Positions 8,237-15,860 of a stretch of 36,375 nucleotides of DNA are shown here, one piece after another. Position 1 is the stretch's first letter. Each line of letters starts with the position of its first letter. The translations under genes were made by a program, and so were the position numbers. The stretch lies in contig CAJYRQ010000101.1 in NCBI GenBank assembly GCA_913777465.1, positions 1 through 36,375 on the forward strand. Direction: 5' to 3'. Origin of the DNA: an uncultured Chryseobacterium sp. (GTDB taxonomy: Bacteria > Bacteroidota > Bacteroidia > Flavobacteriales > Weeksellaceae). The notes under the pieces are model-generated. The model did no database searches, was not told the origin of the DNA, and saw nothing but the letters and a program-made list of their open reading frames with translations.

Positions 8237-8974
8237 ATGAATGTTATTTCCCTTGTGCCTTCGATCACTGAGGCACTGTTTGATTTAGGCCTGACAGAAA
8301 ACGAGATTACCGGAAGAACAAAATTCTGCATCCATCCGGAAGGTCAGGTAAACAATATTCCTGTTATAGGCGGAACCAAAAACCTGAATCTGGAAAAGAT
8401 CAGAAGCCTGAAGCCGGACCTGATCATCGCCAATAAGGAAGAAAACACCAAAGACCAGGTAGAAGCCCTGATGGAGGAGTTTAAAGTGGTGGTTACCCAT
8501 GTAGAAACGGTAGAGGATAATTATTACCTTCTTAAAACTTTGGGAAACCTTTTCGACCAACAGGAAAAAGCCCAGCTCTTCAACCTGAAAATTTATGAAG
8601 TGCTGGAAAATGCTCAAATAAACAGTCCGTTAAAAGCAGCTTACCTGATTTGGAAAAATCCATATATGACTATAGGGTCGGATACTTTTATTCATCATAT
8701 CCTTCAGGAAATCGGATTTGAAAACAGCTTTAAAGACCGGACACGGTATCCTGAAATTACCGTAGAGGACCTCGCCGGTACGGATATTATTATGTTGTCC
8801 TCCGAACCTTTCCCATTCAGGGAGAAACATGTTGAAGAATTGAAAGCAACTTATCCCGACAAACCCATCATGATTGTGGATGGCGAAGCATTTTCCTGGT
8901 ACGGGACACATTTGGCAAAATGCGGGCAGTATTTCAAAGACCTTATTGCTGAAGTGGAATCTTTAGTCCAGTGA
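8237..8974 (+). CDS. BtuF/helical-backbone-type metal-complex binding protein without signal peptide
   Basis: The 245 aa protein begins MNVISLVPSITEALFDLGL, the first strand and helix of the BtuF/FhuD-type substrate-binding fold, then has KPDLIIANKEE and TVEDLAGTDIIMLSSEP segments. Classical members are periplasmic partners of ABC importers for vitamin B12, haem or siderophores. This one starts directly at the mature fold, with no signal peptide or lipobox, so as written it is cytosolic. It follows mgtE by 21 bp and may be co-transcribed. No permease or ATPase gene is adjacent. The ligand is unknown. Confidence 0.85.
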   Translation: MNVISLVPSITEALFDLGLTENEITGRTKFCIHPEGQVNNIPVIGGTKNLNLEKIRSLKPDLIIANKEENTKDQVEALMEEFKVVVTHVETVEDNYYLLKTLGNLFDQQEKAQLFNLKIYEVLENAQINSPLKAAYLIWKNPYMTIGSDTFIHHILQEIGFENSFKDRTRYPEITVEDLAGTDIIMLSSEPFPFREKHVEELKATYPDKPIMIVDGEAFSWYGTHLAKCGQYFKDLIAEVESLVQ

Positions 8975-9055
8975 TTTCTCTATCTGAAGTCTTTTCCTAT
9001 CCGTTATTTCCGCTAAATATCATCCATCATCAGGATTAACTCCATGTTGTTTTAA

Positions 9056-9088
9056 ATAAAAAGCTCCGGTCCATCAGGAACCGGAGCT
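9056..9088 (-). terminator. Intrinsic terminator of the GAF-domain gene
   Basis: Arms AGCTCCGGT (9062-9070) and ACCGGAGCT (9080-9088). On the minus strand the stem is followed by a TTTTTATTT tract, and it lies just after the stop at 9111. Confidence 0.8.
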
Positions 9089-9110
9089 GTATGTATGCAC
9101 TGAAAGGCAA

Positions 9111-9560
9111 TTACAAAATCTTTGAAACTTCGTGGCACAGCCACTCCAGCATTTCAAGGTCTTCTTTGGTAAAAGGATCCAGGGTATGCGAATCGATATC
9201 GATCTGGCCGATGTTTTCCCCGTTCTTGAAGATCGGGACTACGATTTCCGCTTTGGTATCAATGGAACAGCTCAGGTAATTATCCTGCTCATGAACATCC
9301 GGCACCACAAAAGTTTCGTTGGAAACGGCTACCTGCCCGCAGATCCCTTTTCCGTAAGGAATAATGGTATGGTCCGTAGGTGCACCTACGTAAGGGCCCA
9401 GGATCAGTTCGTTTTTATCTCCGTTCTTAAAGTAAAATCCCGTCCAGTTGAAATATGAAATTTCCTGGTCCAGAAGATGACATACTTTTTCAAGCTTTTC
9501 TTCGGTATTGTGTTTCGGACTTTCAAGGATGGACGAAAGCCTTTTTTTTAATTCTAACAT
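9111..9560 (-). CDS. GAF-domain protein, free methionine-(R)-sulfoxide reductase family
   Basis: 149 aa, essentially one GAF domain. The fRMsr signature is present: GPYVG at 55-59, YGKGICGQ around 69-76, VVPDVHEQDNYLSCS at 85-99, AEIVVPI and IGQIDIDS. The family reduces free L-methionine-(R)-sulfoxide. Aligned with E. coli MsrC by spacing, the cysteines equivalent to C94 and C118 are present (C74 and C98, 24 apart as in the family), but the equivalent of C84 is His64. E105 of the substrate pocket is kept. The enzyme may therefore use a two-cysteine relay or have another role. It is the downstream gene of a probable operon with the 475 aa gene (17 bp gap). Confidence 0.88.
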   Translation of the reverse strand: MLELKKRLSSILESPKHNTEEKLEKVCHLLDQEISYFNWTGFYFKNGDKNELILGPYVGAPTDHTIIPYGKGICGQVAVSNETFVVPDVHEQDNYLSCSIDTKAEIVVPIFKNGENIGQIDIDSHTLDPFTKEDLEMLEWLCHEVSKIL

Positions 9561-9577
9561 AATGTTTTTTTTAAGGT

Positions 9578-11005
9578 TTAAGAGAATTGTTTTAGGGAAA
9601 GCTCTTCTTTATAGCCGAACATCCCGCGCTCTTTGATCATTTCCGCAACGCCTTCCGGTACCTGGGATTCCCAGCCTTTTACATTGCAGGCGATTTTCTT
9701 CAGGATCTCCCTGGAATAAATTTCCAGGTACTCCGGATTATAGCTGGTAATATCTACGATACGGTTGTTGTGTTTGAAATATTTGTAGAGCTCTTTCAGG
9801 CTTTCATCCACTTTCAGGTTGGATGAATCCAGCAGCTCGTGGGTTTCAGGGTCTTTGTAAGGATACAGGTATACCCGCATGCCGTTACGGAAGAATTTTC
9901 CGAATGCTTCCAGGATGCCCCCGGAAAGATTGTTATAGTATTTTTCATCGAATACCATCAGCATATTGTTTACGCCCATGGCCACACCGATGTTTCCGTT
10001 GGTATGGGTGGCAAAATAATCGATCAGCCTGTAGTATTCGGAGAAATTGGAAATAATCACCGTATATCCCAATTTCCCAAGAACATCTACCCTGTCCATA
10101 AAATCCCTTTCGTTGATGTCGCCGTCTGCCCTGAGGTTGGAAATGGTAATTTCAATCAGGACTTCGGTCTCGTCATGGGTGCAGGCAGCGTCTTTCAGGA
10201 ACATATCCAGCCCGTTGCGGAGCATGTCAATATTCACTTTGGTTACAGGCCTGAAACTTCCCCTTACCGCAAAAATATTTTTCTTGTACAGGACATCTGC
10301 GGGGAGCATATTATTGCCTTCGGAATTGAAGATCACGGCATCGGTCATGCTGTTTTTCACCAGCTGTAAAGACATCAGCCTGTTGTCTACATAAGAAAAA
10401 GCCGGCCCGCTGAAATCGATCATATCAATTTCCAGGTTGTCCTTGGCAATATCGTCGTACAGGGATTCAATTAATGTCCTTGGATTATCGAAGTAATGGA
10501 AAGCCCCGAAAATCAGGTTCACCCCAAGGTTCCCTAAGGTTTCCTGCTGCAGGGTAGCATCGTTTTCCTTGAATTTTACGTGGATCACAATTTCATTGTA
10601 GTCCTCGTTTTCTTTCACTTGGAAACGGATCCCCACCCAGCCGTGGCCTCTCATGGTCTTGTCAAAATTAATGGTCGTTACCGTATTGGCGTAGGAAAAG
10701 AACTTTCTGTCCGGATTGTTCTCCCTGGAAATCCTTTCCTCGATCAGAGACACTTCGTAGCGGAGCATTTTACGGAGCCTGTTCTGGGTTACATACCGGT
10801 TCTTGACTTCTTTTCCGTAAATGGCATCACTAAAATCCTTGTCGTAGGCAGACATTGCCTTGGCAATTGTACCGGAAGCCCCTCCTGCTCTAAAAAAGTG
10901 CCGCACAGTCTCCTGCCCTGCTCCAATTTCCGCGAAAGTACCATAAATAGTAGGATCTAGATTAATTGTTAATGCTTTTTGTTTAGGAGTTAGTTTCTGA
11001 TACAT
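9578..11005 (-). CDS. Conserved hypothetical protein (475 aa), function unknown
   Basis: A full-length soluble protein beginning LDPTIYGTFAEIGAGQETVRHFF, with a glycine-rich FFRAGGASGTIAKAMSAYD stretch at about residues 38-56. I recognise this as a conserved Bacteroidota protein. As I recall, database names vary (including nicotinate-nucleotide adenylyltransferase), but no HxGH nucleotidyl-transfer motif is visible, so I do not adopt that name. There is no signal peptide and no membrane segment. It lies upstream of the fRMsr-like gene on the same strand and is divergent from the MBL hydrolase gene at 11061. Length suggests two domains. Confidence 0.85.
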   Translation of the reverse strand: MYQKLTPKQKALTINLDPTIYGTFAEIGAGQETVRHFFRAGGASGTIAKAMSAYDKDFSDAIYGKEVKNRYVTQNRLRKMLRYEVSLIEERISRENNPDRKFFSYANTVTTINFDKTMRGHGWVGIRFQVKENEDYNEIVIHVKFKENDATLQQETLGNLGVNLIFGAFHYFDNPRTLIESLYDDIAKDNLEIDMIDFSGPAFSYVDNRLMSLQLVKNSMTDAVIFNSEGNNMLPADVLYKKNIFAVRGSFRPVTKVNIDMLRNGLDMFLKDAACTHDETEVLIEITISNLRADGDINERDFMDRVDVLGKLGYTVIISNFSEYYRLIDYFATHTNGNIGVAMGVNNMLMVFDEKYYNNLSGGILEAFGKFFRNGMRVYLYPYKDPETHELLDSSNLKVDESLKELYKYFKHNNRIVDITSYNPEYLEIYSREILKKIACNVKGWESQVPEGVAEMIKERGMFGYKEELSLKQFS

Positions 11006-11060
11006 TAGGACATTAAATTTTTGCGTAAATTTACCAAAATTAAACCAACCTCAAAACAAA

Positions 11061-11828
11061 ATGAAGTTGAAATTTTTAGGAACTGGCACTTCGCAGGGCG
11101 TACCCGTTATTGGCTGTACATGCGAGGTCTGCACCTCCGGAAATCCCAAAGACCAGCGCTTCCGTGCCTCTGTGATGGTAACGACGGAAGAACACCGGAA
11201 AATACTGATTGACTGCGGGCCGGACTTCCGCCAGCAGATGCTGCTGAACCATGAAGCCAGTATAGACCTTGCCCTCATTACCCATGAACACAATGACCAC
11301 GTCATAGGCCTCGACGATATGCGCCCCCTGATCTTCAGGAGCGGAAAAGACATGCCGCTGTACTGCCATCCGCGGGTCGGGCAGGAAATTAAAAAACGCT
11401 TTGCTTACGCGTTTACGGATGTCCGCTATCCCGGCGCTCCTGCTTTTGAGCTCCATGAAATCGGCAACAGCCCGTTTACCGTTTTAGATACGCTCATTAC
11501 GCCTGTAGAAGTGATGCACCATAAGCTCAGCATCCTCGGATATAAATTCAAAAACCTGGCTTACATTACGGACGGAAGCTTCATCTCGGATGCTGAAAAG
11601 GAAAAACTGAAAAACCTGGATGTCCTGATCCTGAACTGCATCCGGAAATTTGATCCGCACCCGGCTCATTTCATCCTGCCGGATGTTATTGAGCTGTTTG
11701 AAGAACTGCAGCCCAGGCAGTTGTTTTTAACCCATATCAGCCACCATTTCGGCCTGTATGATGTGGAAGAACCGCTTCTTCCGGAAGGCATCCACCTCGC
11801 TTATGACGGACTGGAGCTGGAATTTTAA
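11061..11828 (+). CDS. MBL-fold metallo-hydrolase (PhnP-like)
   Basis: The 255 aa protein opens with MKLKFLGTGTSQGVPVIGC, typical of PhnP and related phosphodiesterases, followed by CTCEVC (residues 19-24), a candidate structural zinc-binding pair. The metal site motif THEHNDH is at 74-80 (H75, H77, D79, H80), with further ligands likely in VMHHK, YITDGS and THISHHFG near the C-terminus. PhnP cleaves cyclic phosphodiesters; whether this homologue does is unknown. No phn genes are nearby. It is the last protein gene before tRNA-Leu. Confidence 0.9.
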   Translation: MKLKFLGTGTSQGVPVIGCTCEVCTSGNPKDQRFRASVMVTTEEHRKILIDCGPDFRQQMLLNHEASIDLALITHEHNDHVIGLDDMRPLIFRSGKDMPLYCHPRVGQEIKKRFAYAFTDVRYPGAPAFELHEIGNSPFTVLDTLITPVEVMHHKLSILGYKFKNLAYITDGSFISDAEKEKLKNLDVLILNCIRKFDPHPAHFILPDVIELFEELQPRQLFLTHISHHFGLYDVEEPLLPEGIHLAYDGLELEF

Positions 11829-11870
11829 AGAAAAGTTGACAAAAAAGTTTTTAAATCTTAAAAAAGTTTC

Positions 11871-11878
11871 TATATTTG
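11871..11878 (+). promoter_or_regulatory. Probable tRNA-Leu promoter -7 element
   Basis: TATATTTG is a perfect TAnnTTTG match about 29 bp upstream of the tRNA. The nearest TTG (11836-11838) is too far away (32 bp), so only the -7 box is supported. Confidence 0.4.
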
Positions 11879-11906
11879 CACACCAATTAAAAGCACGGTG
11901 ACACCA

Positions 11907-11986
11907 GCCCAGGTGGCGGAATTGGTAGACGCGCTGGTCTCAAACACCAGTTCTTAGGAGTACCGGTTCGATCCCGGTCCTGGGTA
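11907..11986 (+). tRNA. tRNA-Leu(CAA)
   Basis: Cloverleaf read by eye: acceptor arms GCCCAGG and CCTGGGT (G-U at the first pair) with discriminator A at 11986. The D-arm contains AATTGGTAGA. The anticodon stem is CTGGT/ACCAG with loop CTCAAAC (anticodon CAA, reading UUG), followed by a class II variable arm, and the T-arm is ACCGG TTCGATC CCGGT. CCA is not encoded. The prophage begins immediately downstream. Confidence 0.95.
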
Positions 11987-11991
11987 CCTCT

Positions 11992-12028
11992 TCTCTGCAA
12001 ACCCTCATCCACAAAAGGTTTGCAGAGA
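11992..12028 (+). terminator. Stem-loop between tRNA-Leu and the integrase
   Basis: A 12-bp perfect stem (arms 11992-12003 and 12017-12028, core CTCTGCAAACC / GGTTTGCAGAG) with a 13-nt loop is followed by ATTTTAAATTTT. It probably terminates tRNA transcription. Because it sits at the host-phage junction, it could also take part in the attachment site. Confidence 0.55.
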
Positions 12029-12084
12029 TTTTAAATTTTCATTTTCTCTTGCGCAATTTTTTAACGTGTAAAAAATCGTGTAAA

Positions 12085-13239
12085 ATGAAACCATACCACA
12101 CCCCCCTCAAAGTGTATCCCGTATCATGGGATAAAAAAATCAATTCAAATCTGCAAAAAGATTGGGAAATCCGATACATATACTATTGCGATGACTATCC
12201 GGAAGGAAAAACTATCCGATTCAAAGGAATGAATCATTGCAGATCGTTACCAGAAAAGCAGGATCATACGCGAATGCTTATCGACAAAGAAACCTCAGCC
12301 CTTGCGAAGGGGTTCAATCCAATCACTCAGGAGTACGAGTTTAAGGATGAAAACATCATTACCGAGGATACTCCGTTTTACAGAGCCCTGGAGGTTGCTC
12401 TAAAGTCATTTAAGGGTGTTGATTCGACTATAAAGGATTTTGAAAACACATTAAAACATGTGTCCGAATACTCACTTATCCTAGGAATAAAACATAAAGA
12501 GCTCGCAACGGTTACCAAGGGTGATATTAAGCAGATGCTTATGAAAATGAGCCAGAACGGCAAAAGTAATTATCGGGTAAATAAAACACGCGCGCATTTA
12601 TCCAGGTTTTTTTCACACTTTACCGAGCTTGACATTTTTCAGGTAAATTTTATTGAAGGTATCAAGAACCTGGAACATCAATCCTCTAAACGTAAAATAA
12701 TTCGGACATCTGATGAATGGGAACGGTTCCACTCTATTGCTGACCTAAACTACAATGTATATTGCTTTCTGATGATTTTCCTTTATTCAGGTTGCAGGTT
12801 TGAGGAAATGGCCCAGATAAAGAGATCGGATGTTGAACTTGAAAAAAGCATCTTCTGGATCAACTTAAGAAAAGGAGGAAAGCATACAAGAGCCATGAGG
12901 GCAATCAATATTCAAACTTGGAAATATTGGAAACAATATTGTGACCTTGCAGGACCTGATCAGTATCTTTTTAGCCATAATCAAGCCCCTAACGATATAA
13001 AGGTAAAAGGAAATGCTTTAATAGATGTATCGGCAAAATACCTTCGTGCTGTTGGACTTGATGTAACCGGATACAGCCTCAAAGCTACATTCCTAAATCT
13101 GGTATCAAAAGAACACGGGATTACCAAGGCTAAAGAATTGGCCGGACATACCAACGAGCGTACGACAAGAATTTACGCGGTTGATCACGAAGAACACCTG
13201 GTCGAGCAAAATAGAATGATTAAAGTAAGTACTAAATAA
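12085..13239 (+). CDS. int: Tyrosine recombinase / phage integrase
   Basis: 384 aa from the ATG at 12085; a TTG 36 bp upstream is in frame but less likely. The N-terminal part (arm-binding/Arm-DNA-like, then a SAM-like core-binding domain around 115-215) precedes the catalytic domain. Catalytic residues by spacing: R238 in SGCRFEE, K263 or K266 in LRKGGKH, H355 in AGHTNE, nucleophile Y364 in RIYAV. The usual HxxR box reads Y330-S-L-K333, and K333 sits exactly 22 residues before H355, as R does in lambda Int. It should catalyse insertion at the adjacent tRNA-Leu. It ends at a bidirectional hairpin. Confidence 0.92.
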   Translation: MKPYHTPLKVYPVSWDKKINSNLQKDWEIRYIYYCDDYPEGKTIRFKGMNHCRSLPEKQDHTRMLIDKETSALAKGFNPITQEYEFKDENIITEDTPFYRALEVALKSFKGVDSTIKDFENTLKHVSEYSLILGIKHKELATVTKGDIKQMLMKMSQNGKSNYRVNKTRAHLSRFFSHFTELDIFQVNFIEGIKNLEHQSSKRKIIRTSDEWERFHSIADLNYNVYCFLMIFLYSGCRFEEMAQIKRSDVELEKSIFWINLRKGGKHTRAMRAINIQTWKYWKQYCDLAGPDQYLFSHNQAPNDIKVKGNALIDVSAKYLRAVGLDVTGYSLKATFLNLVSKEHGITKAKELAGHTNERTTRIYAVDHEEHLVEQNRMIKVSTK

Positions 13240-13244
13240 AAAAA

Positions 13245-13260
13245 GCCCCTAATAAGGGGC
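13245..13260. terminator. Bidirectional terminator between int and the PIN-domain gene
   Basis: GCCCCT (13245-13250) and AGGGGC (13255-13260) with a 4-nt loop, flanked by A-runs on the left and CTTTTT on the right, so it can serve both the integrase (plus) and the PIN gene (minus, stop at 13268). Confidence 0.75.
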
Positions 13261-13267
13261 CTTTTTA

Positions 13268-13888
13268 TTAAAGTGATGCTATATAATTCAACTTGGCCAG
13301 ATCATGTAAATATGCTAACATAACTCCATATTCATGTTTAAAATACTCTTCATAAGCTAAAGCTGTAAATACTGAACTTTTTTTTGATATAGGATAAAAA
13401 GTATTTTTATCGCAAGTAAGAATTACATCAACGTTTGCATATTTGCCGTTTTGAATAATCATCATATCCTTTGAAATCCATTCTCTAGCCATCATAAAAT
13501 CTCCACTTTTAAAACCCATTTCTGCAGCAAAATTATTAAGTTTCCTTCTGTTAAGGATTTCATGAAAATCATGATTCAACAAAAAAGCTGAACCCAAATC
13601 AAAATCGAGAAATTCAACATTATGACTATCTAAAATTCTTACTATTTTTTCTATTTTCTCTTGTTCATTTTCTTTTGACAACAATTCTGATACAGTAATT
13701 GATGTAATGAAAAAACGTCTATCTTTTAAGTTTCCAGTTTTTGTTTTTGATAAATAATCAATCAGCTTTTTGACAAACAAGAACTGTTCATCTACAGAAT
13801 TTTGCTCTGCAGCTTTAAATAAAGCACATAGGATACTTGTGTCGACTAATATGTTTTCCCATTCGCTAATTCTCTTTTCGATAACCAT
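13268..13888 (-). CDS. PIN-domain nuclease-like protein
   Basis: The 206 aa protein carries the four acidic positions of a PIN nuclease: D16 in ILVDTSIL, E68 in TVSELL, D130 in KSGDFMMA and D160 in ILTCDKNTF. PIN proteins are Mg2+-dependent ribonucleases, often toxins or RNA-processing enzymes. The protein is longer than typical VapC toxins (about 130-140 aa), with a helical insertion between E68 and D130 and a C-terminal extension. Its start overlaps the end of the upstream 249 aa gene by 23 bp, so the two are translationally linked. AT-rich, in the integrase-proximal cargo position. Role (toxin, defence, other) is inferred. Confidence 0.75.
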   Translation of the reverse strand: MVIEKRISEWENILVDTSILCALFKAAEQNSVDEQFLFVKKLIDYLSKTKTGNLKDRRFFITSITVSELLSKENEQEKIEKIVRILDSHNVEFLDFDLGSAFLLNHDFHEILNRRKLNNFAAEMGFKSGDFMMAREWISKDMMIIQNGKYANVDVILTCDKNTFYPISKKSSVFTALAYEEYFKHEYGVMLAYLHDLAKLNYIASL

Positions 13889-14615
13889 AAATAGAATTTA
13901 AAAGATCATCCATTGTATCAATACCCTTTAAGAAGTTATATTCTTCAGACCCTTCTGCATATAAATTCTCCAGCAATGTATTTTTACTTATTACCCTGAA
14001 ATTGATAATTTCAGCACTAAATTCCGCACCAGTTTTTATTGAAACTTTAATACGTATTTTTATTGCAAGTTTATCTGTCCGGTAATGTTTTTTTAATTGA
14101 AGATCAAGTTCGTTATTAATTTTTATTTTTTTTCCATATCCATCAACAATTATATGTTTTACATCTGAGTTAACGGATTTTCCCCCTTGTTCAGAAATTA
14201 CTCCATATATTGTTCTCTGTCTGTAATAAAATTCAGGTGTAGAATCCACAAGAATTTTATTTAACTTTGCTATTCTCTCACCTTCACTATACGCATTTAT
14301 ATAAAATCCTTTTTTAAATATAATATTTAAAACTGTGGCATATTTCAACTCATGTGTATTTAATTCATCAATTGAAAGTTCTTCAATTTTTTTATGAAGA
14401 GATATAAATTTTTCTTTTTGGGTGATATTTTGTGTACTAAAATCAAGTGCATAACAATTACCTCGTATAGAACTTAGTGTACATTTAGCTTTCGTACCGT
14501 CATCTATAGCATTGTATAATGTTTTCAATATTTCTGAAACTGTATCAATAGAAATTCCGTCCTCAGCATTTAAACTGTGATTATGATCATCTATCTTTAA
14601 AGAGAACTTATACAT
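13866..14615 (-). CDS. Hypothetical partner of the PIN-domain protein
   Basis: 249 aa from the ATG at 14613-14615; an 8-residue upstream extension is possible. Not recognised. The N-terminus (MYKFSLKIDDHNHSLNAEDGISI) and the middle contain many predicted strands (GNCYALDF, GFYINAYSEGERIAKLNKI) suggesting a sensor or ligand-binding domain. The second half (TEFYYRQRTIYGVI and a LAIKIRIKVSIKTGAEF region) resembles a small beta-barrel. No catalytic motif is seen. It is the first gene of a two-gene operon with the PIN gene, the usual order for an antitoxin or sensor before its effector, although it is far larger than typical antitoxins. Low GC compared with the host. Confidence 0.7.
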   Translation of the reverse strand: MYKFSLKIDDHNHSLNAEDGISIDTVSEILKTLYNAIDDGTKAKCTLSSIRGNCYALDFSTQNITQKEKFISLHKKIEELSIDELNTHELKYATVLNIIFKKGFYINAYSEGERIAKLNKILVDSTPEFYYRQRTIYGVISEQGGKSVNSDVKHIIVDGYGKKIKINNELDLQLKKHYRTDKLAIKIRIKVSIKTGAEFSAEIINFRVISKNTLLENLYAEGSEEYNFLKGIDTMDDLLNSIYGYRKEN

Positions 14616-14869
14616 AATGTTTCGTAATAGCTCTTGCAATATACAAATAAATCATTATCTAAATACGGTTTCACTTAAATGGCAAAGGTCCAGAAATGGG
14701 GCTATTATAGAATCACTTTCATGGCATCCGTATTTTTACGGTATTTTCTATTTTCTCCATTGTAGTATGAAATATTTTAATATATTTGAAAAAGCGAACA
14801 AAATAAATGCAAAATGACATAAGTGATTAAAATATAGTATATTTACGATCTAATTTTAATCCTAATATT

Positions 14870-15151
14870 ATGAATTACAAATTGCTTTTATTGGCAGCTG
14901 CGGCGGCCTTAGTTGTTTACTCTTGTTCATCTGATCGTGATGAGGTTGAAAACCCGACCCAATCTAAAGATGAAATGCGAATTGAGAATATTAAAGAAAA
15001 TAACCGAGAAGAAAGCTCTAAAACAGGTGACAGCACCGTGATTTACAATCCAATGTCAAACTCACCTACTACCGGGCTGGAACCTGAAAACCCTGATCCA
15101 AGTGACCCAGAAATCGTTCATCCGGGAGATGTTAAGCCCCCAAAACCTTAA
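14870..15151 (+). CDS. Small lipoprotein
   Basis: 93 aa with a lipoprotein signal peptide (MNYKLLLLAAAAALVVYSCSS; lipidated Cys19), then a low-complexity acidic, proline-rich tail (ENPDPSDPE, GDVKPPKP). Such small 'SCSS' lipoproteins are common in Flavobacteriia. It sits on the plus strand after a 254-bp gap that also holds the start region of the divergent PIN operon. Its last bases overlap the next gene. Possibly a lysogenic-conversion surface protein; function unknown. Confidence 0.65.
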   Translation: MNYKLLLLAAAAALVVYSCSSDRDEVENPTQSKDEMRIENIKENNREESSKTGDSTVIYNPMSNSPTTGLEPENPDPSDPEIVHPGDVKPPKP

Positions 15152-15596
15152 AGTAAAATTTTCTACTATATCAGCGCTAGGAACTTACCTAGTGCTGTAT
15201 ACTTCTCTTCTACCGTTTTCCAATAATATACTTGAGGTATTCTTTCCTGAAATAAAGACAACATATATACAGGTTGCTGACGCTAATGCATCAACTGTAA
15301 TTTGGTGTTTCGGCATGTGCCTTCAATCCGCCATCATTATAATGGTTAGCTTTATGAAGCCTTACCTTCTTTCTTATGCATTTCCAATGTTTACCTCTCT
15401 ATATTCAGCCTCTTTTTACGGACTTTATTTAATAGGACATAGGCCAAACGAAAACTTTTGGTTCTTCTTTTACATTATCCTATTTATAGCATTAATATTG
15501 TCATTTATGCATACTATTAGGTTATATTTGAAGGTGCAGAAAATGAAAGAGAATGCATACTTGAAAAGCATGAAAAAGAGATTAGCTAAAAATTAA
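15129..15596 (+). CDS. Hypothetical membrane protein
   Basis: 155 aa from the ATG at 15129, which has a GGGAG just upstream and overlaps the lipoprotein gene by 23 bp; an in-frame ATG at 15102 is the alternative. Four hydrophobic segments are visible (ALGTYLVLYTSLLPF, IWCFGMCLQSAIIIMV, FPMFTSLYSASFYGLYLI, FFFYIILFIALILSF), ending in a basic cytosolic tail. Not recognised. Position next to the immunity region suggests a lysogen-expressed gene, for example superinfection exclusion, but this is inference from context only. Confidence 0.65.
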   Translation: MLSPQNLKVKFSTISALGTYLVLYTSLLPFSNNILEVFFPEIKTTYIQVADANASTVIWCFGMCLQSAIIIMVSFMKPYLLSYAFPMFTSLYSASFYGLYLIGHRPNENFWFFFYIILFIALILSFMHTIRLYLKVQKMKENAYLKSMKKRLAKN

Positions 15597-15623
15597 ACTA
15601 GAACCTCATACCAATATTACCAA

Positions 15624-15860
15624 ATGAAAACTAACGATGTAGATATGATTGAATTCTTATTAGATCAAAATGAGATATTCTACGATAAAGGATTGATTGA
15701 CTTAGATGAATACGATCGAAACAGTTTTCATCTAATAGAAAGAATGGAAATTCTTTTGAAAAATAATGAAAAAGAAATTTTAAAAACTCTTGTTTTAAAT
15801 GAGTTTACTTTACCTAAATTCAGATTAAGTATTGAAACAATAAAAGCAGTAACTAATTAG
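15624..15860 (+). CDS. Hypothetical protein (78 aa)
   Basis: A small acidic, mostly helical protein (MIEFLLDQNEIFYDKGLIDLDEYDRN) with no recognised domain. It follows the membrane protein by 27 bp and may belong to the same transcript. Its TAG stop lies inside a palindrome shared with the convergent repressor gene. It shows that TAG is used as a normal stop in this element. Confidence 0.6.
   Translation: MKTNDVDMIEFLLDQNEIFYDKGLIDLDEYDRNSFHLIERMEILLKNNEKEILKTLVLNEFTLPKFRLSIETIKAVTN

Noticed and set aside
12049-12084. TTG start that would extend the integrase by 12 residues
   Set aside because: The ATG at 12085 is better placed, and the extra residues (MRNFLTCKKSCK) are not integrase-like.
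14617-14817. 66-codon plus-strand frame between the PIN operon and the lipoprotein gene
   Set aside because: Protein composition is not convincing, the frame starts inside the minus-strand gene, and the region is needed for divergent promoters.
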